From NCBI GenBank assembly GCA_949592205.1, contig CATIUR010000001.1, positions 70,661,559 through 70,725,558 of the forward strand: a DNA stretch of 64,000 bases. The letters run 5' to 3'. Each line of letters starts with the position of its first letter. Positions within the stretch are counted from its first letter, which is position 1. Both the position numbers and the translations under genes were made by a program. Source of the stretch: Helichrysum umbraculigerum (lineage: Eukaryota > Streptophyta > Magnoliopsida > Asterales > Asteraceae). Below are positions 1-11,158 of the stretch, piece after piece. Below the pieces are notes generated by a model. The model saw nothing but the letters and a program-made list of their open reading frames with translations, ran no database searches and was not told the DNA's origin.

Positions 1-878
1 TATTAATTTCTTAAAATTTAGAAATCTTCATATAGATTGCCTATTAGTACATCATATCATGTAACTATATATCACTTTTTATTATTTTGTTTACGTTATA
101 TGTACAAAACAGTTAATCCATATTAAAGTCTAAACTTTTAAATACAAAACAAAACTTTTAACAAAAGTATTCTAACTAATAAATACTTAGTTATTAACTT
201 AAAATTTTTAAAATTTAATGAAAATTTATAATAACAAAACTTAAATGAATAATTTAAAGAAATTTCTTTTCTTCCTATCCCTTCTCCACACTTAAAGTAT
301 ACAATGTCCTCATTGTATAAAAACTAATATATAAAACAAAGTGAGTAAAAAGGAGAAAATAAATTAAAACGAAAAACTCCCCTGAATGAATTTGTAGAAT
401 TCATCATCGGTTAAATCTGTTCTTCAATATGGTCATCATCTTCATCCTCAATATACAACATTCACACTTTCGTAGTTAATCACGATTGCATTTAGCATAT
501 GCAATAAGCATTTAAACCCCTCGGTATCCCGAGTTGACGAGTTATAGTCTCGTGAGGGTTTCCAGGGAACACACCCACAAAGTTCATAATTTTCCAAAAA
601 TTCCAATTTCAGCTGAAATGGTTGCCAACTCCAAAAAGTAGCAAATATATTCTAATTAATGTAAACAAGCAAACAAATTAAACGTACAAAATAATATATA
701 AAAAAAACTAAAATAATCTAAATAAAAACAAAAGTAAGAACGAACAATTTTAAAAATAGGAAAGAAAAAACATAACCATATGCTACTAAGTACTGTCACT
801 ATCATCATTCCGCCTAGGCTAGTTGTGTAGTAAATATCTAAACCATTCTTGTTTGTCAGATTATCCTCAAATAAAGCC

Positions 879-909
879 AACCGCCGGTTGACATAATCAA
901 CCGTCGGTT
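879..909. repeat. Paired AACCG-N-CGGTT palindromes, first pair
   Basis: AACCGCCGGTT at 879-889 and AACCGTCGGTT at 899-909 are 5-bp inverted arms around one central base. Their starts are 20 bp apart, two helical turns. A second pair with exactly the same spacing is at 1648-1678. Confidence 0.75.
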
Positions 910-1647
910 AGATAAGTCTATGTACGTCCCAAATCAATAACCACAAACAGTTTATATATTAATGGCCCTTTTAACTTATGTAGTAACTATTAATTTATTA
1001 GCACCTCTATTTTATAGTCTAATATCCTTGAAGCTATGTATTTCGAATTTAATCATCAAGTGCTTAAAATTAAATAGCCTAATAAAATCTAAGCATGATC
1101 TGGATCCCCAATTAAAAATCGTAGTTTACCTCTTAATATGTCTAAAGACCAAAGATGTTAATCCAATAGAGTTAAAGCCTGACATATCATAATCATCCTA
1201 ATACTAACCCAAATAGTTCAAAAACTAGCCTAATTTTGTTAAAAGTCCAACTATTTATAAGTCCTATTTAAAAATCTAAATTAGTAAGTTTATTTAAAAA
1301 TCTAACCCATCATCATTTTAGCACATTGTTTAATCAAAATAGTATTTAACCTAATTCTTTCAAATAATTAATTTCAAAGTTCAATTTTTTTAATAAGCCC
1401 ATATAATTAATTTTAAAATTCAATCTTTTGGCCCAATTATAATTAATCAGTGTAGCCCAAAACTTAATTGGCCCAAATCTTCATCGTTTAAATCTCAACT
1501 GTTGAAAAGTCCATTAAAATAGCCTAATAAAGCCCAATATAAAATTTAATAATAACTGTAGCCAAAAATTTGTTTTCAGTTTAAAGCTCATATCAATTGA
1601 CCCAATTAAAAGTAAAGTATTTTAGCCGAATCTTGAGAAACCCGCCC

Positions 1648-1678
1648 AACCGCCGGTTAACTATGTCAACCGCCGGTT
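1648..1678. repeat. Paired AACCG-N-CGGTT palindromes, second pair
   Basis: AACCGCCGGTT occurs at 1648-1658 and 1668-1678, again 20 bp start to start, with a different spacer from the first pair. Conservation of motif and spacing but not spacer suggests a bound site in the element's 3' region; that is inference. Confidence 0.75.
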
Positions 1679-1998
1679 GGTTGCTAGCAGCAGTTTTCTA
1701 AAATAACGACCTTTATATCTTATTTTGTTTATTAGGCCTTATTTAAATCACATACCTGAATTCCAGTAGTATTTTCTAGTAATTATGGTTTCTTATACCT
1801 ATCCTTAAAAACAAACTAAAAGAATAAACTAAAAACAAAACCTACTAAAATTAAATCTAAATCTACCTAATAATTATAAAAAATAATATACAAGCTCGGG
1901 ATGCCTCCCGAGAAGCGCTTGTTTTTGTTCGAGTCACTAGCTTGACTCCAACCTTACTTCCCTAAAAATCTAGTGATTTTCCCCACACTTAGAGTAAA

Positions 1999-2808
1999 TC
2001 ATGGATGGTAATATCGATAAATATCATTTAAATGTAAATTTATTAAAATTAAAGTACGAAGATACTTATCGTTTATAGCAGGTAAATGTCCATTCTGAGA
2101 TGCTCCATGATTTTCCAAAAATTGCGAGAAACTTGCTTTCCGCTCGAATTGCCAAAAAGGATCTTCGTATATGTAAAATAATGAACCTGTGCTTATAGAC
2201 ACTACAACCGTTGGTTGTGTCGACTCAACCACCGTTTGGATTTCAACTGTCAACTTTGTTGTAATCCAACTGTTGTTTGATGCCTGATTACCGCAAATTC
2301 TGTTTACGGTTTCTTCTTCAATCCTTTTCATTGTTTGATCACCTTCTTCCATCATAACCCCATCTTGATTTTCCAATTCAAGATTTTCCTCATCGTTACA
2401 ATCAAGTAATGAGAGTAATTCCTCATCAGAATCATGATAATCAAATTTTGGCAAAATTGACCAATCTACCTCCATATCTTCTTCCTGTTTAAATTCACTA
2501 AAAATTTAATTAGAAAATAAAGAGTTAGAGAATTGAGGATACTTATCGATTTTATTCTCCATCCCCTCAAGTTGTTGAATGGAAGCTCCGTGACTATGGC
2601 CAATAGCTTCAGGTTCTTCCAATTCTTTACTTGCAGTCCTCATAGATTGCGTAGCTTTCACAATCGATGGATAAGATAAACTTTTGAAAATGTCATTAGG
2701 AAATCTATTCATGTACTCCTCAATTGTCATGTTAGCAATATCTTCATTCATATGATAGTTTCTTAAATTTGGATAAATCATAGGAATATTATCCATTGGT
2801 TGGTACAT
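1999..2808 (-). pseudogene. Element-specific ORF of the left gypsy element, one internal stop
   Basis: A single reading frame runs from an ATG at 2808 to a stop at 1999 (about 269 codons), broken once by TAA near 2506. I do not recognise a catalytic domain. The N-terminal part has NMTIEEYMNRF, which resembles the short 'TIEEY/TLEEY' motifs near the start of gag-like ORFs in Asteraceae gypsy elements (weak resemblance, from memory). The middle part is acidic (DSDEELLSLLD, NDEENLELEN). There is no zinc knuckle, protease DTG/DSG or YXDD motif. It lies in sense orientation between leader and 3' region, where gag-pol should be, so it is the element's only candidate protein. It could be a shortened gag or an unrelated captured sequence. 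Confidence 0.5.
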
Positions 2809-3442
2809 ACCTGATAAACTAAGAGAAAAAGAAAAAGAGTAGAAAATAAAATAAAATAAAAACTAACTAAAAAAAAATAAAAATTGATAGATCCGGATGT
2901 TGTGTCCGGGTCATACAATCATCTGCCAAAAAACGAATTTAGTAGTACTAGTAAAATTAAAATTTTAATAGAAAGTTAAATTAGAAAATACAAATATAGT
3001 TCATGATTAGGTTGTTATAGACTAATAAAATAATAATTCAATAATAAAACACATTCAAAATTGAATAATTGATAAAGAATACCCAACCCAAATCCGCGAA
3101 CCATATATTAATTAGTAATGTAAGTTAGTTAGTTATTACATATACAAGTAATTAGGTTAAGTTAAAGATTTACAATAATAGGTTAGTTTACAAAGTTAGT
3201 CAAAAGTCCTCGGTAGCTCCAATGATAATACACAAAAGCGGAGAAATAGGTCAGCGCGAAGCTTATTAAAAACCTACCTCTTTCGAGAAGCACCTTACCT
3301 CTTAAAGGAAGAAGGGCTTAACTCTCCTTATACCTTTGTTTTTGTCAGTACTCTCAATTGGGTGAGCCGATTTTTCAATTGACTTACAATGTACAAAAAT
3401 TTACAATTTTACAGGGAAAAATTAAAATTTTAAATTCACCGC
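2809..3442 (-). other. 5' untranslated leader of the left gypsy element
   Basis: About 630 bp between the PBS and the first ATG of the ORF at 2808. No ORF or tandem structure stands out. The sequence is AT-rich with short T/A runs. Confidence 0.5.
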
Positions 3443-3460
3443 TACCCGGCAGCGGCGCCA
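3443..3460 (-). promoter_or_regulatory. PBS, tRNA-Asp type
   Basis: On the minus strand the site reads TGGCGCCGCTGCCGGGTA, the Asp-type primer site common in Athila-like elements. It is separated from the LTR (3470) by nine bases. A nearly identical site serves the Athila-type element at 58946-58963. Confidence 0.8.
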
Positions 3461-3469
3461 AAAACTTGA

Positions 3470-3938
3470 TGTCCTGAGATTAGAGTTCAAAATAACAAGT
3501 TCTAATAAAGTGGAAGTCGTGTGATTAGAGTTCAAAATAACAAGTTTTAATAAAGTGGAAATACTTAAATAATACTTTATCACACAATTCAGGCAAGAAT
3601 AGACTGTTCGTATAATATAGCTTTTACAAGTAAGTCCATGTATCGAACACAGGGAACGTGTGTTAAAATAATTAATTTATTCCACAATTAATATTACAAT
3701 TACAATTAATTACAATTAATATTACAGATAAGGGTGTACGTTTTAATTCCGTATGATATAATTATATTGATACTGATTTGCAGTAACCTAACTCAACTAA
3801 GATTCTGGGAACAGATAGAAATACTAAATATAGAGAGAAGAGTGTATTTATTTAAACTATCTTTAGCCTAATCTTATGATTCTCCTTTATATTTATTTTA
3901 TCGTTGATCAATCTATCGGTGATTTCACTGATGTAAAT
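3470..3938 (-). repeat. 5' LTR of left gypsy element, U5-proximal part
   Basis: Starts TGTCCTGAG next to the PBS spacer and is interrupted at the copia TSD (taaat, 3934-3938). It contains a 45-bp direct duplication beginning at 3478 and repeated from 3523. The rest of the LTR is 23303-24081. Confidence 0.7.
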
Positions 3939-4389
3939 TGAAAGTGCCCTTGGTGTCGGATCTAAGTGATGATCGAAAGTAATTGATTGGCGGAAACAAA
4001 CAATTACACAAACGCGTAATAAACTTAAACCGAAACAATGAATCAATCAAAGTAAAACTAGTTTACTAGCTTCTTGAATGTATTGGAACTGTTTACAAGT
4101 ATGCTTAGTCGACAAATGGTGCTAGGGTTTCGTCAACCCTAGCCGAAAACCCGTAGGTTTGCTTAAATACTAAAAACAAATTCGGCAGACATGCGTCACT
4201 TGGGAAGTGTCGCATGTCGCCGCCCTCATGCGTCACTTACCTAAGTGTCGCTATGCGTCACTAAGACAAGTGTCGCCTAATACTAAACTTAAGTGTCGCA
4301 TATACAGAAAATGACTTTTCTTTTAAAACTAACTAACGACACTTATAACTCGATAGACCAACTGACAGACACACAAACATGTATCAACA
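3939..4389 (-). repeat. 3' LTR of the SIRE-type copia
   Basis: 451 bp, starting TGAAAGTGCCC and ending ATCAACA on the plus strand. It contains imperfect GCGTCACTT/AAGTGNCGC palindromes at about 4192-4290, the same motif family as the two leader arrays. On the minus strand a TATTTAAG TATA-like box lies near 4165. Confidence 0.93.
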
Positions 4390-4403
4390 AACTCCCCCGT
4401 GTC
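4390..4403 (-). promoter_or_regulatory. PPT of the SIRE-type copia
   Basis: Directly beside the 3' LTR the minus strand reads ACACGGGGGAGTT, a purine run in the place and orientation needed to prime plus-strand synthesis. The env-like ORF stops only about 30 bp upstream. Confidence 0.75.
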
Positions 4404-4432
4404 TTTAGCTTGGTCTTCAAAACATCTTCAGT

Positions 4433-6184
4433 TTAAACCCAACCTGGTGGAAATACTCCACCAGCATGAATACCCACTCGAACGCAAATCTCGACCACCT
4501 TCTCGAACTTTGAAGCTTCTTCTTGATCAAAACGATGATACTCCATCTTGCTTTTGTGAAGAGCTTTCAAATCTTTCTTCGTCAAATTGATAAGGCTGAT
4601 CGGATCAAAAACACGAAGAGTTCTTCCATACTTTGCAGATAAACTCCAATTACCCTTCTCAATCACTGGATCTTCAACTGAAAGATATTCAATAACTGCT
4701 TCTTGAGTAACGGAGTCAAACCACCAATATCGTAATCTTTTCAGAAAATCAAGTGGTAAAGACTGCAATGGCACAGTTTTCTGACTAGCAGCTGGAGGAT
4801 AATGATACTTCACAATCGGTTGCTGAGTTCTTGAATCCAACTTTTTCTTGTATGAATAACGAACTCCCAGCTCTGGTCTAACCCACAAATACTTCTTGCT
4901 GTAAATATCTCTTCTGAGAATCTTCTGAAACATGTTACCACGAAAATCATCAGTGTGGTTAACGATGTTCAGTTGAGCAAGACGATTTAATTCCTCCTTC
5001 GGCAATGTGCTAATACAGTTAAATCTTGGCCGGAAATACTGTACTCCATCTCTTCGCTTAATAAGAATCAGAAAGTTGACTTCATCAAACTTCCAACTTC
5101 TGATCAATCCTGTCAAATCACCTCGAACCTGATATGTTTTGCAAATCTTCAATTCAGTCTTGAGCTTTCGAAACATTGGGCGCTCTGAAGATGTAGACGG
5201 TTGCGCTTGTTCAGGAACAGATTCTGCAGTTGGTTGTTCCTGAGTAATATCTGTTTGAGGTTCTTGGTCATCATCAGAATCATCAGACTCAATGATCGGT
5301 GCATCGAAATCATATGGTTGAGCCGGTTGTTTCTGAACTGGTTCCGATTCTCGCTCAGGTGCTGGTTCCTGATGAGGATTATCCAAATATTCTTCGTCAG
5401 ACCCTGGAAGCTCAGCATCCATCTCTATATCATCTGGATCGACTAATCTATCTTCTTCACCACCCGGATTTATCAAACTTTGAATGTATGTGAGATTAAC
5501 ATTCGAATAATCAACCGAAATGGGTCTCGGTTGTCCTGGAACATCAACGAAATAATCCAGAGCAATGTTTTCATTAATAGAATCTGGATTTACATTTTCG
5601 GTTTCAGGGGGAGGGGTTACATTTGTTTCTAAGGTTCTCTGACCTTCCTCCCCCGAAACAATAGTAACCGCTTCCAACTCTAACAATCTAGACTTTACGT
5701 CCGTCAATTCAAGCTTCAGTTCCTGCACTTGAGCTGCCTTGATCTCCAAATCTTTAATTTGAGCATCTTGAGCTTCAATCACGGCAGCCTGATCATCAAA
5801 ACGCTTATTCATCTGACTTATCTGATCAAGGAACTGCTGAAGCATCGCAGGCAGCGGTTGTTGACCCGGTTCTTGAATACTTATTCCCGTTCGCTGGCGT
5901 CTTCTCAATGGTAAATCAGCATAAGACGGAGAAGACCCAGCTGGTTGCTTTCCAAGATTAGGCGGTACATGAACACGCCCTGCAGAAATCCGTCTCAAAA
6001 TACGCTTGAAGCGTCTAGGATCAGCCAACTGAATCCCATCCAATGCATCCTGAGGTGGTACATCACCTGGAGAGTCAGGTGGTGTAGGACCACCATCAGA
6101 TTCCTCAGCTGCAACCTCTTCAACTTGCTCGATATCTTCTAAATCTTGAGCAATAGCAGCATCAACCAAATCCTCTGCATTCAC
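4433..6184 (-). pseudogene. env-like ORF of the SIRE-type copia, C-terminal part
   Basis: The 583-residue frame starts at GTG, not ATG, and overlaps the stop of the N-terminal frame (6181-7011) by four bases. It is therefore best read as the continuation of one ORF after a one-base frameshift near 6210. Features in order: an acidic start (DLEDIEQVEE), a coiled-coil-like stretch around residues 110-175 (heptads in QISQMNKRFDDQAAVIEAQD and on), a long acidic Pro/Glu/Gln-rich linker (about 230-335), and a basic globular C-terminal part ending GVFPPGWV. I see no signal peptide, furin-like site or membrane segment, so 'env-like' means position and Sirevirus tradition, not a demonstrated envelope. 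It ends about 30 bp before the PPT. Confidence 0.7.
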
Positions 6185-7011
6185 CGGAGGAGCAACAACA
6201 TCCTCATAACCATCCCAGGTGGCGCAACGTAGTTTTCATTCACTACGTGCCCAAACAGCTCACGATCAGGCAATACCTGAGAATCCTTTGGAGGAAGCTT
6301 GCAATCATTGAAAACTCGCAATAACATTGGTGTTTGAACCAATAACGACCTCAGATCCGGATCAATTCTCAAATCCAAGTCGTTTAACAAAAGCTGAACA
6401 AAACGAGGATATAATAACCACTTATCCTTTCCAGCTCGAACGATCTCTACCATATTCCCAAAAATAAAACCGCTGAAATTGTACGGTTTGTTGTACACCA
6501 AAGCAAGCATCAAAGACAGAGTCGTATGACTCGCAGCATCGTATCCACCTTTTCGTGGAGATAAACAGACAATAATAATGTGAGCTAAATATCTCCAAAC
6601 CCTGCAGAGATACTGTTTCCTAAAATCCACAAGCTGATCTGCCGGATAACCCATTCTCTGAAGACCCCCATAGATGAACGCGGTCTCAAAAGCAGTTGGC
6701 ATATTGTTCGCATCATCAAACAGCAAAACACGGCGAACCGAATCCTGTGTAATCTGAATCTCGCGTCCAAACATAGTTGACACAATCCTCGGAGTGTCAT
6801 TCTCTGTTCTGATAAACGCGTGATCATAAAACTCCTCGATTTGGTTCATATACACTGGTACCGAAGCTGTAATAGCATGATGAATCCGTGAACGTCTAAG
6901 AAACTCGATCATCGGCCGAAAAGGCAACGAGTTCTTGTGCGTTGAATCCAAGAATGCAACGATGTTGTGCCTGGAGTTGGTGCGTCGATAATAATCTCGT
7001 AGAGCTTCCAT
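6181..7011 (-). pseudogene. env-like ORF of the SIRE-type copia, N-terminal part
   Basis: I chose the ATG at 7011 (MEALRDYYRR...) rather than the upstream in-frame start, because TTTTAGCTTACAG immediately precedes it, a good 3' splice site with a pyrimidine-rich tract. The protein is about 277 residues before the frame is lost. It looks globular, with segments such as NSLPFRPMIEFLRRSRIHHA, DDANNMPTAFETAFIYGG and an LSPRKGGYDAASH stretch. I know no enzymatic motif in it. It follows pol on the same strand after about 2.2 kb of leader-like DNA with its own TATA box (7921-7928), suggesting separate expression (inference). Alternatives are a capsid-accessory or movement-like protein. Confidence 0.65.
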
Positions 7012-7729
7012 CTGTAAGCTAAAATACAAAAGATAACCAGAAAGTTCGTTACAGAATAAGCTCACGCAAATAATTAAAAACCTCTGATTTTAGCGTCACT
7101 TACAGAGTGACGCATAAAGAAGTACCGACACTAAGAGAGTGTCGCACTAAAATCAGAAAATCAAGTGATGCGTCACTTGTGGTAAGTGACGCAGTCACTG
7201 CGTCACTGGTGTAAGTGCCGTGGCCAAAACACATGTCATTAATAGCGTCAGTAACAAGTGTCGGGTATGCGTCATTTAAAAAAAATGACGGATAGCAATA
7301 ACGGCACTGATAGCGTCAGTTAAGAAAGTGACGGTGTTAGGCGTCACTTGGTAAGTAATATGTGGAAGTGACGTATAAAGGCGTCACTCATCAAAGTGAC
7401 GTTTAAAGGCGTCACTTAAGGAAGTAACGCTTAACCTGTGACATTACCATTTAGCGTCACTTATGGAAGTGACGCTTGAAGTGACGCAACGATGAAGATT
7501 ATCATGTCACTGTTCAAACCCAGAAATCCCGACGAACGAAAATTGGGGTTTTTCGAAAGCAAGTTTACCAAAAGGTGCGGCATGTAACAACGAGTAAAAC
7601 ACACCGTTTTATTACACAAAATAATAAAAAATCGAACCCCAATCATCGTGATTTCATAAACCCTAAAAACCGAAACGTCAATCGACGAATAAATCGTGAA
7701 TACGCAATGATAGATGATAAAATTAGTAC
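7012..7729 (-). other. Candidate leader intron before the env-like ORF
   Basis: Minus-strand donor TTAG|GTACTAATT at 7730/7729 and acceptor TTAGCTTACAG at 7012. The interval holds most of the second GTCACTT palindrome array (about 7093-7500). The 5' leader before gag has the same layout (donor CAG|GTTTCG at 22703, acceptor TTTTACAG at 22160). Splice sites are predicted by eye only. Confidence 0.4.
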
Positions 7730-8010
7730 CTAATGATGCGTATGAATGAGATGAACAAGGTAACGGAGGCCGATTGCACGCAAAACGCTTCAAAATCCAC
7801 GGATCGATCGAAAAGTTCAAACAATCGAAGTGACGCAACGACAGAGAAGTGACGCACGAGCAGTGGAAGTGACGCGTAATGAATAGTGTTTGTGATAAAA
7901 ATAAGTGCCGGATATGGAACTATTTATATCAAAACCCTAATCGGTGTCACTTAGAACGACTGTTAAAGCGTCACTTATATGCGTCACTATGAGCGTCACT
8001 TATGAAGTGA
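7093..8010. repeat. Array of GCGTCACTT/AAGTGACGC palindromes between pol and env-like ORF
   Basis: Clear inverted repeats occur at 7093-7113, 7170-7192, 7381-7402 and 7454-7475, with more half-sites at 7825-7875 and 7950-8010. Arms are 8-9 bp with short variable centres (CAG, TGGT, ATGG). Single half-sites (GTCACTT or AAGTGACG) fill the gaps. The same family occupies the 5' leader (22209-22620) and the LTRs. Maize Sireviruses are known for palindromic motifs upstream of the PPT; the motif here is different. Confidence 0.85.
7921..7928 (-). promoter_or_regulatory. TATA box of a putative internal promoter for the env-like ORF
   Basis: The minus strand reads GATATAAATAGTTCC, a near-ideal plant TATA box, in non-coding DNA about 900 bp upstream of the env-like ATG. 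Palindromic GTCACTT sites lie on both sides. With the downstream candidate intron it gives a complete promoter-leader layout. Promoter activity is inference. Confidence 0.45.
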
Positions 8011-8030
8011 CGCATATCGACAGTTTTTGA

Positions 8031-9177
8031 AAAAATTTTAAAATTTTGTCGATCTTTTGCGTAGTGCTCAATTTGACAGTAAATGTGACTTGTTTAAAAA
8101 TAAAAATAAAATTAAAACTAAAATTTAAAGAAACAAAATTACAAATATAAAAACCAAACTAAATACATTCTTTTTGGTGACGGAGTTGATTGAGTCTGGT
8201 TAGGGATCATATCAAAATAACATGCAATTATTAGGAATAGTAAGTGTTATTTCGATCATCAGTATATTTGTCCACTTTAAATTTACTTGGCACATTTAAA
8301 ACACTTTTGAGAAAAATTATTTCAAGACGATTATTGGTATTGTTTGTCCACCTAAACATGTTACATCCGAGTCTGTGAGTTAACCTTTTATTGTTAGTAT
8401 GAATATATCACCATGGTCCCCACCATAGATATACCCCTATAACTTAGACATGAACATATTTTCCAAATTCAGAAAGAATATAAGAGAATCAATTTTAAGA
8501 ATCAAGCCAGCGGTGACAGGTCTGTACTTGCATACAACAGAGCAACATAACTTGATTCAGGTGTAAGCAAAACCAAACGCAGTCAAACCAAATTTGTGGC
8601 GACCTTGTTTAGTACCTTAAATTTAAGACTTTGCAAGTGCATTGACTCACGTTTGCTTAGTTTTGAGAGTAAGCTGAATTGAGACCAGGTCTGCACTTAC
8701 GTACAACAGAGGAAACAATCAGCATACTCCCCCAAAAGATCTCAAATAAACAATCCAAAAAAAATAAGTATGTCAAGCTATGCTAAGGAATTAAGACTTA
8801 GAGTCGTACATCACAAGGTGTTTACCATAGGATCACAGACATGTATTTAAATTACTTCTAAATTTCTCAGAGACCGGTGTGTATTATGTCTACCAATACA
8901 TCGTATGATGAAGATAATTTAGATAAAAACTGTTTTAAGTGTGTCAGATAAACCTACTGACACATCCAAGATAAACCTTAAAATTCCATTTTGTGCATGT
9001 CATCCGATGTACTATCATATCCCAAGTTGTTTACAGACACAACTCAACGTCTATTTTAAAAATGTTGCAACCTCGCGTTTTCTTTAATACTAAAGAGTAT
9101 AAAGAGTGGCTGTTGCCCTTTTTTTTTTTTTTTAAACACACATAAAAGCAAATAAAGTTAACTATCCAAGTCACACA
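8031..9177 (-). other. Non-coding spacer downstream of the copia RNase H
   Basis: No coding signal. It contains a diverged duplication: a block with ACAGGTCTGTACTTGC..ACAACAGAG at about 8516-8545 recurs as CCAGGTCTGCACTTAC..ACAACAGAG at about 8685-8712. A T-run lies at about 9119-9134. Confidence 0.5.
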
Positions 9178-11158
9178 TTACTTTTTAGACCCAAAGAATC
9201 TTAAACCGATCATGTTGACCAGTTCATCAAATCGAGCACGTGAAAAGGCTTTGGTGAATAGGTCGGCATTTTGTTTAAGGGTGTCTATGTGGACCAGGTC
9301 TATCAAGTGTTTTTCATAGCAATCCCGTATGAAGTGGAACCTAAGTTCAATATGTTTTATCTTAGAGTGCTGTACGGGATTGCGTGTGATAGATATAGCA
9401 GCAGTGTTATCTATGTGAATAGGAGTCATAGTAAGAAGTAACCCGTAATCACGTAATTGGTGCTGAATCCAGAGAACTTGGGCACAGCAGCTAGCGGCAG
9501 CAACATACTCAGCCTCTGCTGTAGAAAGAGAGACTGTAGTCTGCTTTTTGCACTGCCACGAGACCAAACGCGATCCCAGAAATTGACATCCACCAGTTGT
9601 AGACTTCTTATCAATACTGCAACCTCCATGATCCGAATCTGAATAGGCTGTGAGAGCGAAAGTCTTCTCATTTGAATACCAAAGACCAAGAGTAGGTCTA
9701 GCTCTGAGATAACCAAAAATTCGCTTCACTGCCTTCATATGTGACACCTTTGGTTTAGCCTGATAGCGCGAGCAAATCGACACGGCAAATACAATGTCCG
9801 ATCTAGAGGCAGTCAAATACATAAGAGAGCCTATCATTGAACGATAGTCCCTCTCCTTGCAATCTTCATCTTCCTCGGCAAGTTTAAGATTGTGATAAAG
9901 CTCGATGGGAGTCCCATAGGTTTTACAAGTGAGCAGGTCATACCTAGTCAACATGTCATTGACATATTTTGACTGATGTATATAAATACCTTTTGCAAGC
10001 TGCTCAACTTGTACACCTAAAAAGAATGTGAGCTCCCCCATCGCGCTCATCTCAAACTCAGACTTCATGATTTTCTCAAAGTTCTTGCACATTGCCTCAT
10101 TAGTAGAACCGAAGATAATATCGTCCACGTAAACCTGCACAAGTAGCATATCTTCCCTATCCTCTGACTGTTCACGAAGAATAAATAGCGTGCTATCGAT
10201 GTTCCCTCTCACAAAACCATGCTTAATCAGATGTGTAGTTAGCCTCTCATACCAAAGTCTCGGTGCTTGGTGAAGACCATACAACGCCTTGTTCAATTTA
10301 CAGACATATTCAGGATGCGCAGGGTCTTCAAAACCAGGAGGCTGCTTAACATACACATCGTTGTCAACCTTTCCATACAGAAACGTACTTTTCACATCAA
10401 GTTGATTGACGCGAAATCCCTTGAAGGACGCGTATGCCAGAAAAATACGTATGGATTCCAATCGAGCAACAGGGGCAAATACATCATCATAGTCCAAGCC
10501 CTCAATTTGGCTGAAGCCTTGAACTACTAGACGTGCTTTATTACGAATCACAATGCCCCTATCATCCATCTTATTACGAAAAACCCAACGAGTGCCAGTC
10601 AAGTGGGCACCCTTGGGTAATGGAACTACTTCCCAGACTTGCAACTTTTCAAATTGCTGTAGTTCCTCTTGCATGGCCTCGATCCAGGATGGATCTTTTA
10701 AGGCCTCTTCAACTTTCTTAGGTTCATTTTGCGAAAGATAACATGAATTAATATTAGCTACCAAACCCGAAAGTTGTTCAGTATCAGTCTGCTTCGCTTG
10801 ATGTCTTGTTTGAATGGGAGCATGAGGGTCACCAATGATATTATCAATGGGGTGATCCTTATGTATCCGAGTAACTGGAATTTGATCTGGCACAAGATTC
10901 TGTTCCAGGTTGTTCAGATCTCCCTCAGTTGCAGAAATATTCGGAGAAGCATCATCATCTTCATCTCCTTGAGAAAATAAATGAGAATGATTCATATTGT
11001 CTGCTTCCTCTCCCTCATCATCTACCTCATCCTCTCCTCCTTCCTCTAATGATGGCATGTTTGGATCATAAGGAAGTTCCTTGGTGTAGTTATAAACTGT
11101 TTTAGAGGTAGAAGGATCATCTTTCGAAGGTGTAACTTGAGAAGTAGATGTTGGATTA
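9178..11158 (-). pseudogene. SIRE-type copia pol, reverse transcriptase and RNase H part
   Basis: The frame enters from the interrupted linker at the TSD (11154-11158). After an acidic Ser/Asp/Glu-rich linker come WVFRNKMDDRG..RNKARLVVQGF (RT start), LDVKSTFLYG, KALYGLHQAPRLWYE and the catalytic YVDDIIFGS (YXDD). RNase H follows with SDSDHGGC, KSTTGGCQFLG, SLSTAEAEYVA and ADLFTKA near the C-terminus. These match Ty1/copia pol in order and spacing. The usual 'LDVKTAFL' is changed to 'LDVKSTFL'. The frame is open to the stop at 9178, so RT/RNase H look nearly intact; the insertion upstream is what separates them from protease and integrase. Confidence 0.93.

Larger units (their letters stand above)
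1..1998 (-). other. Non-coding 3' internal region of the left gypsy element
   Basis: There is no convincing coding sequence here; the small ORFs are AT-rich and match nothing I know. Two landmarks recur in the Athila-type element on the right: a block with TGCCTCCCGAGAAGCGCTT near 1895-1920 (compare 51170-51195), and a CCACACTTAAAG...TGTCCTC block near 285-315 (compare 49775-49805), which lies close to the PPT there. Two palindrome pairs of AACCG/CGGTT type are at 879-909 and 1648-1678. Confidence 0.6.
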
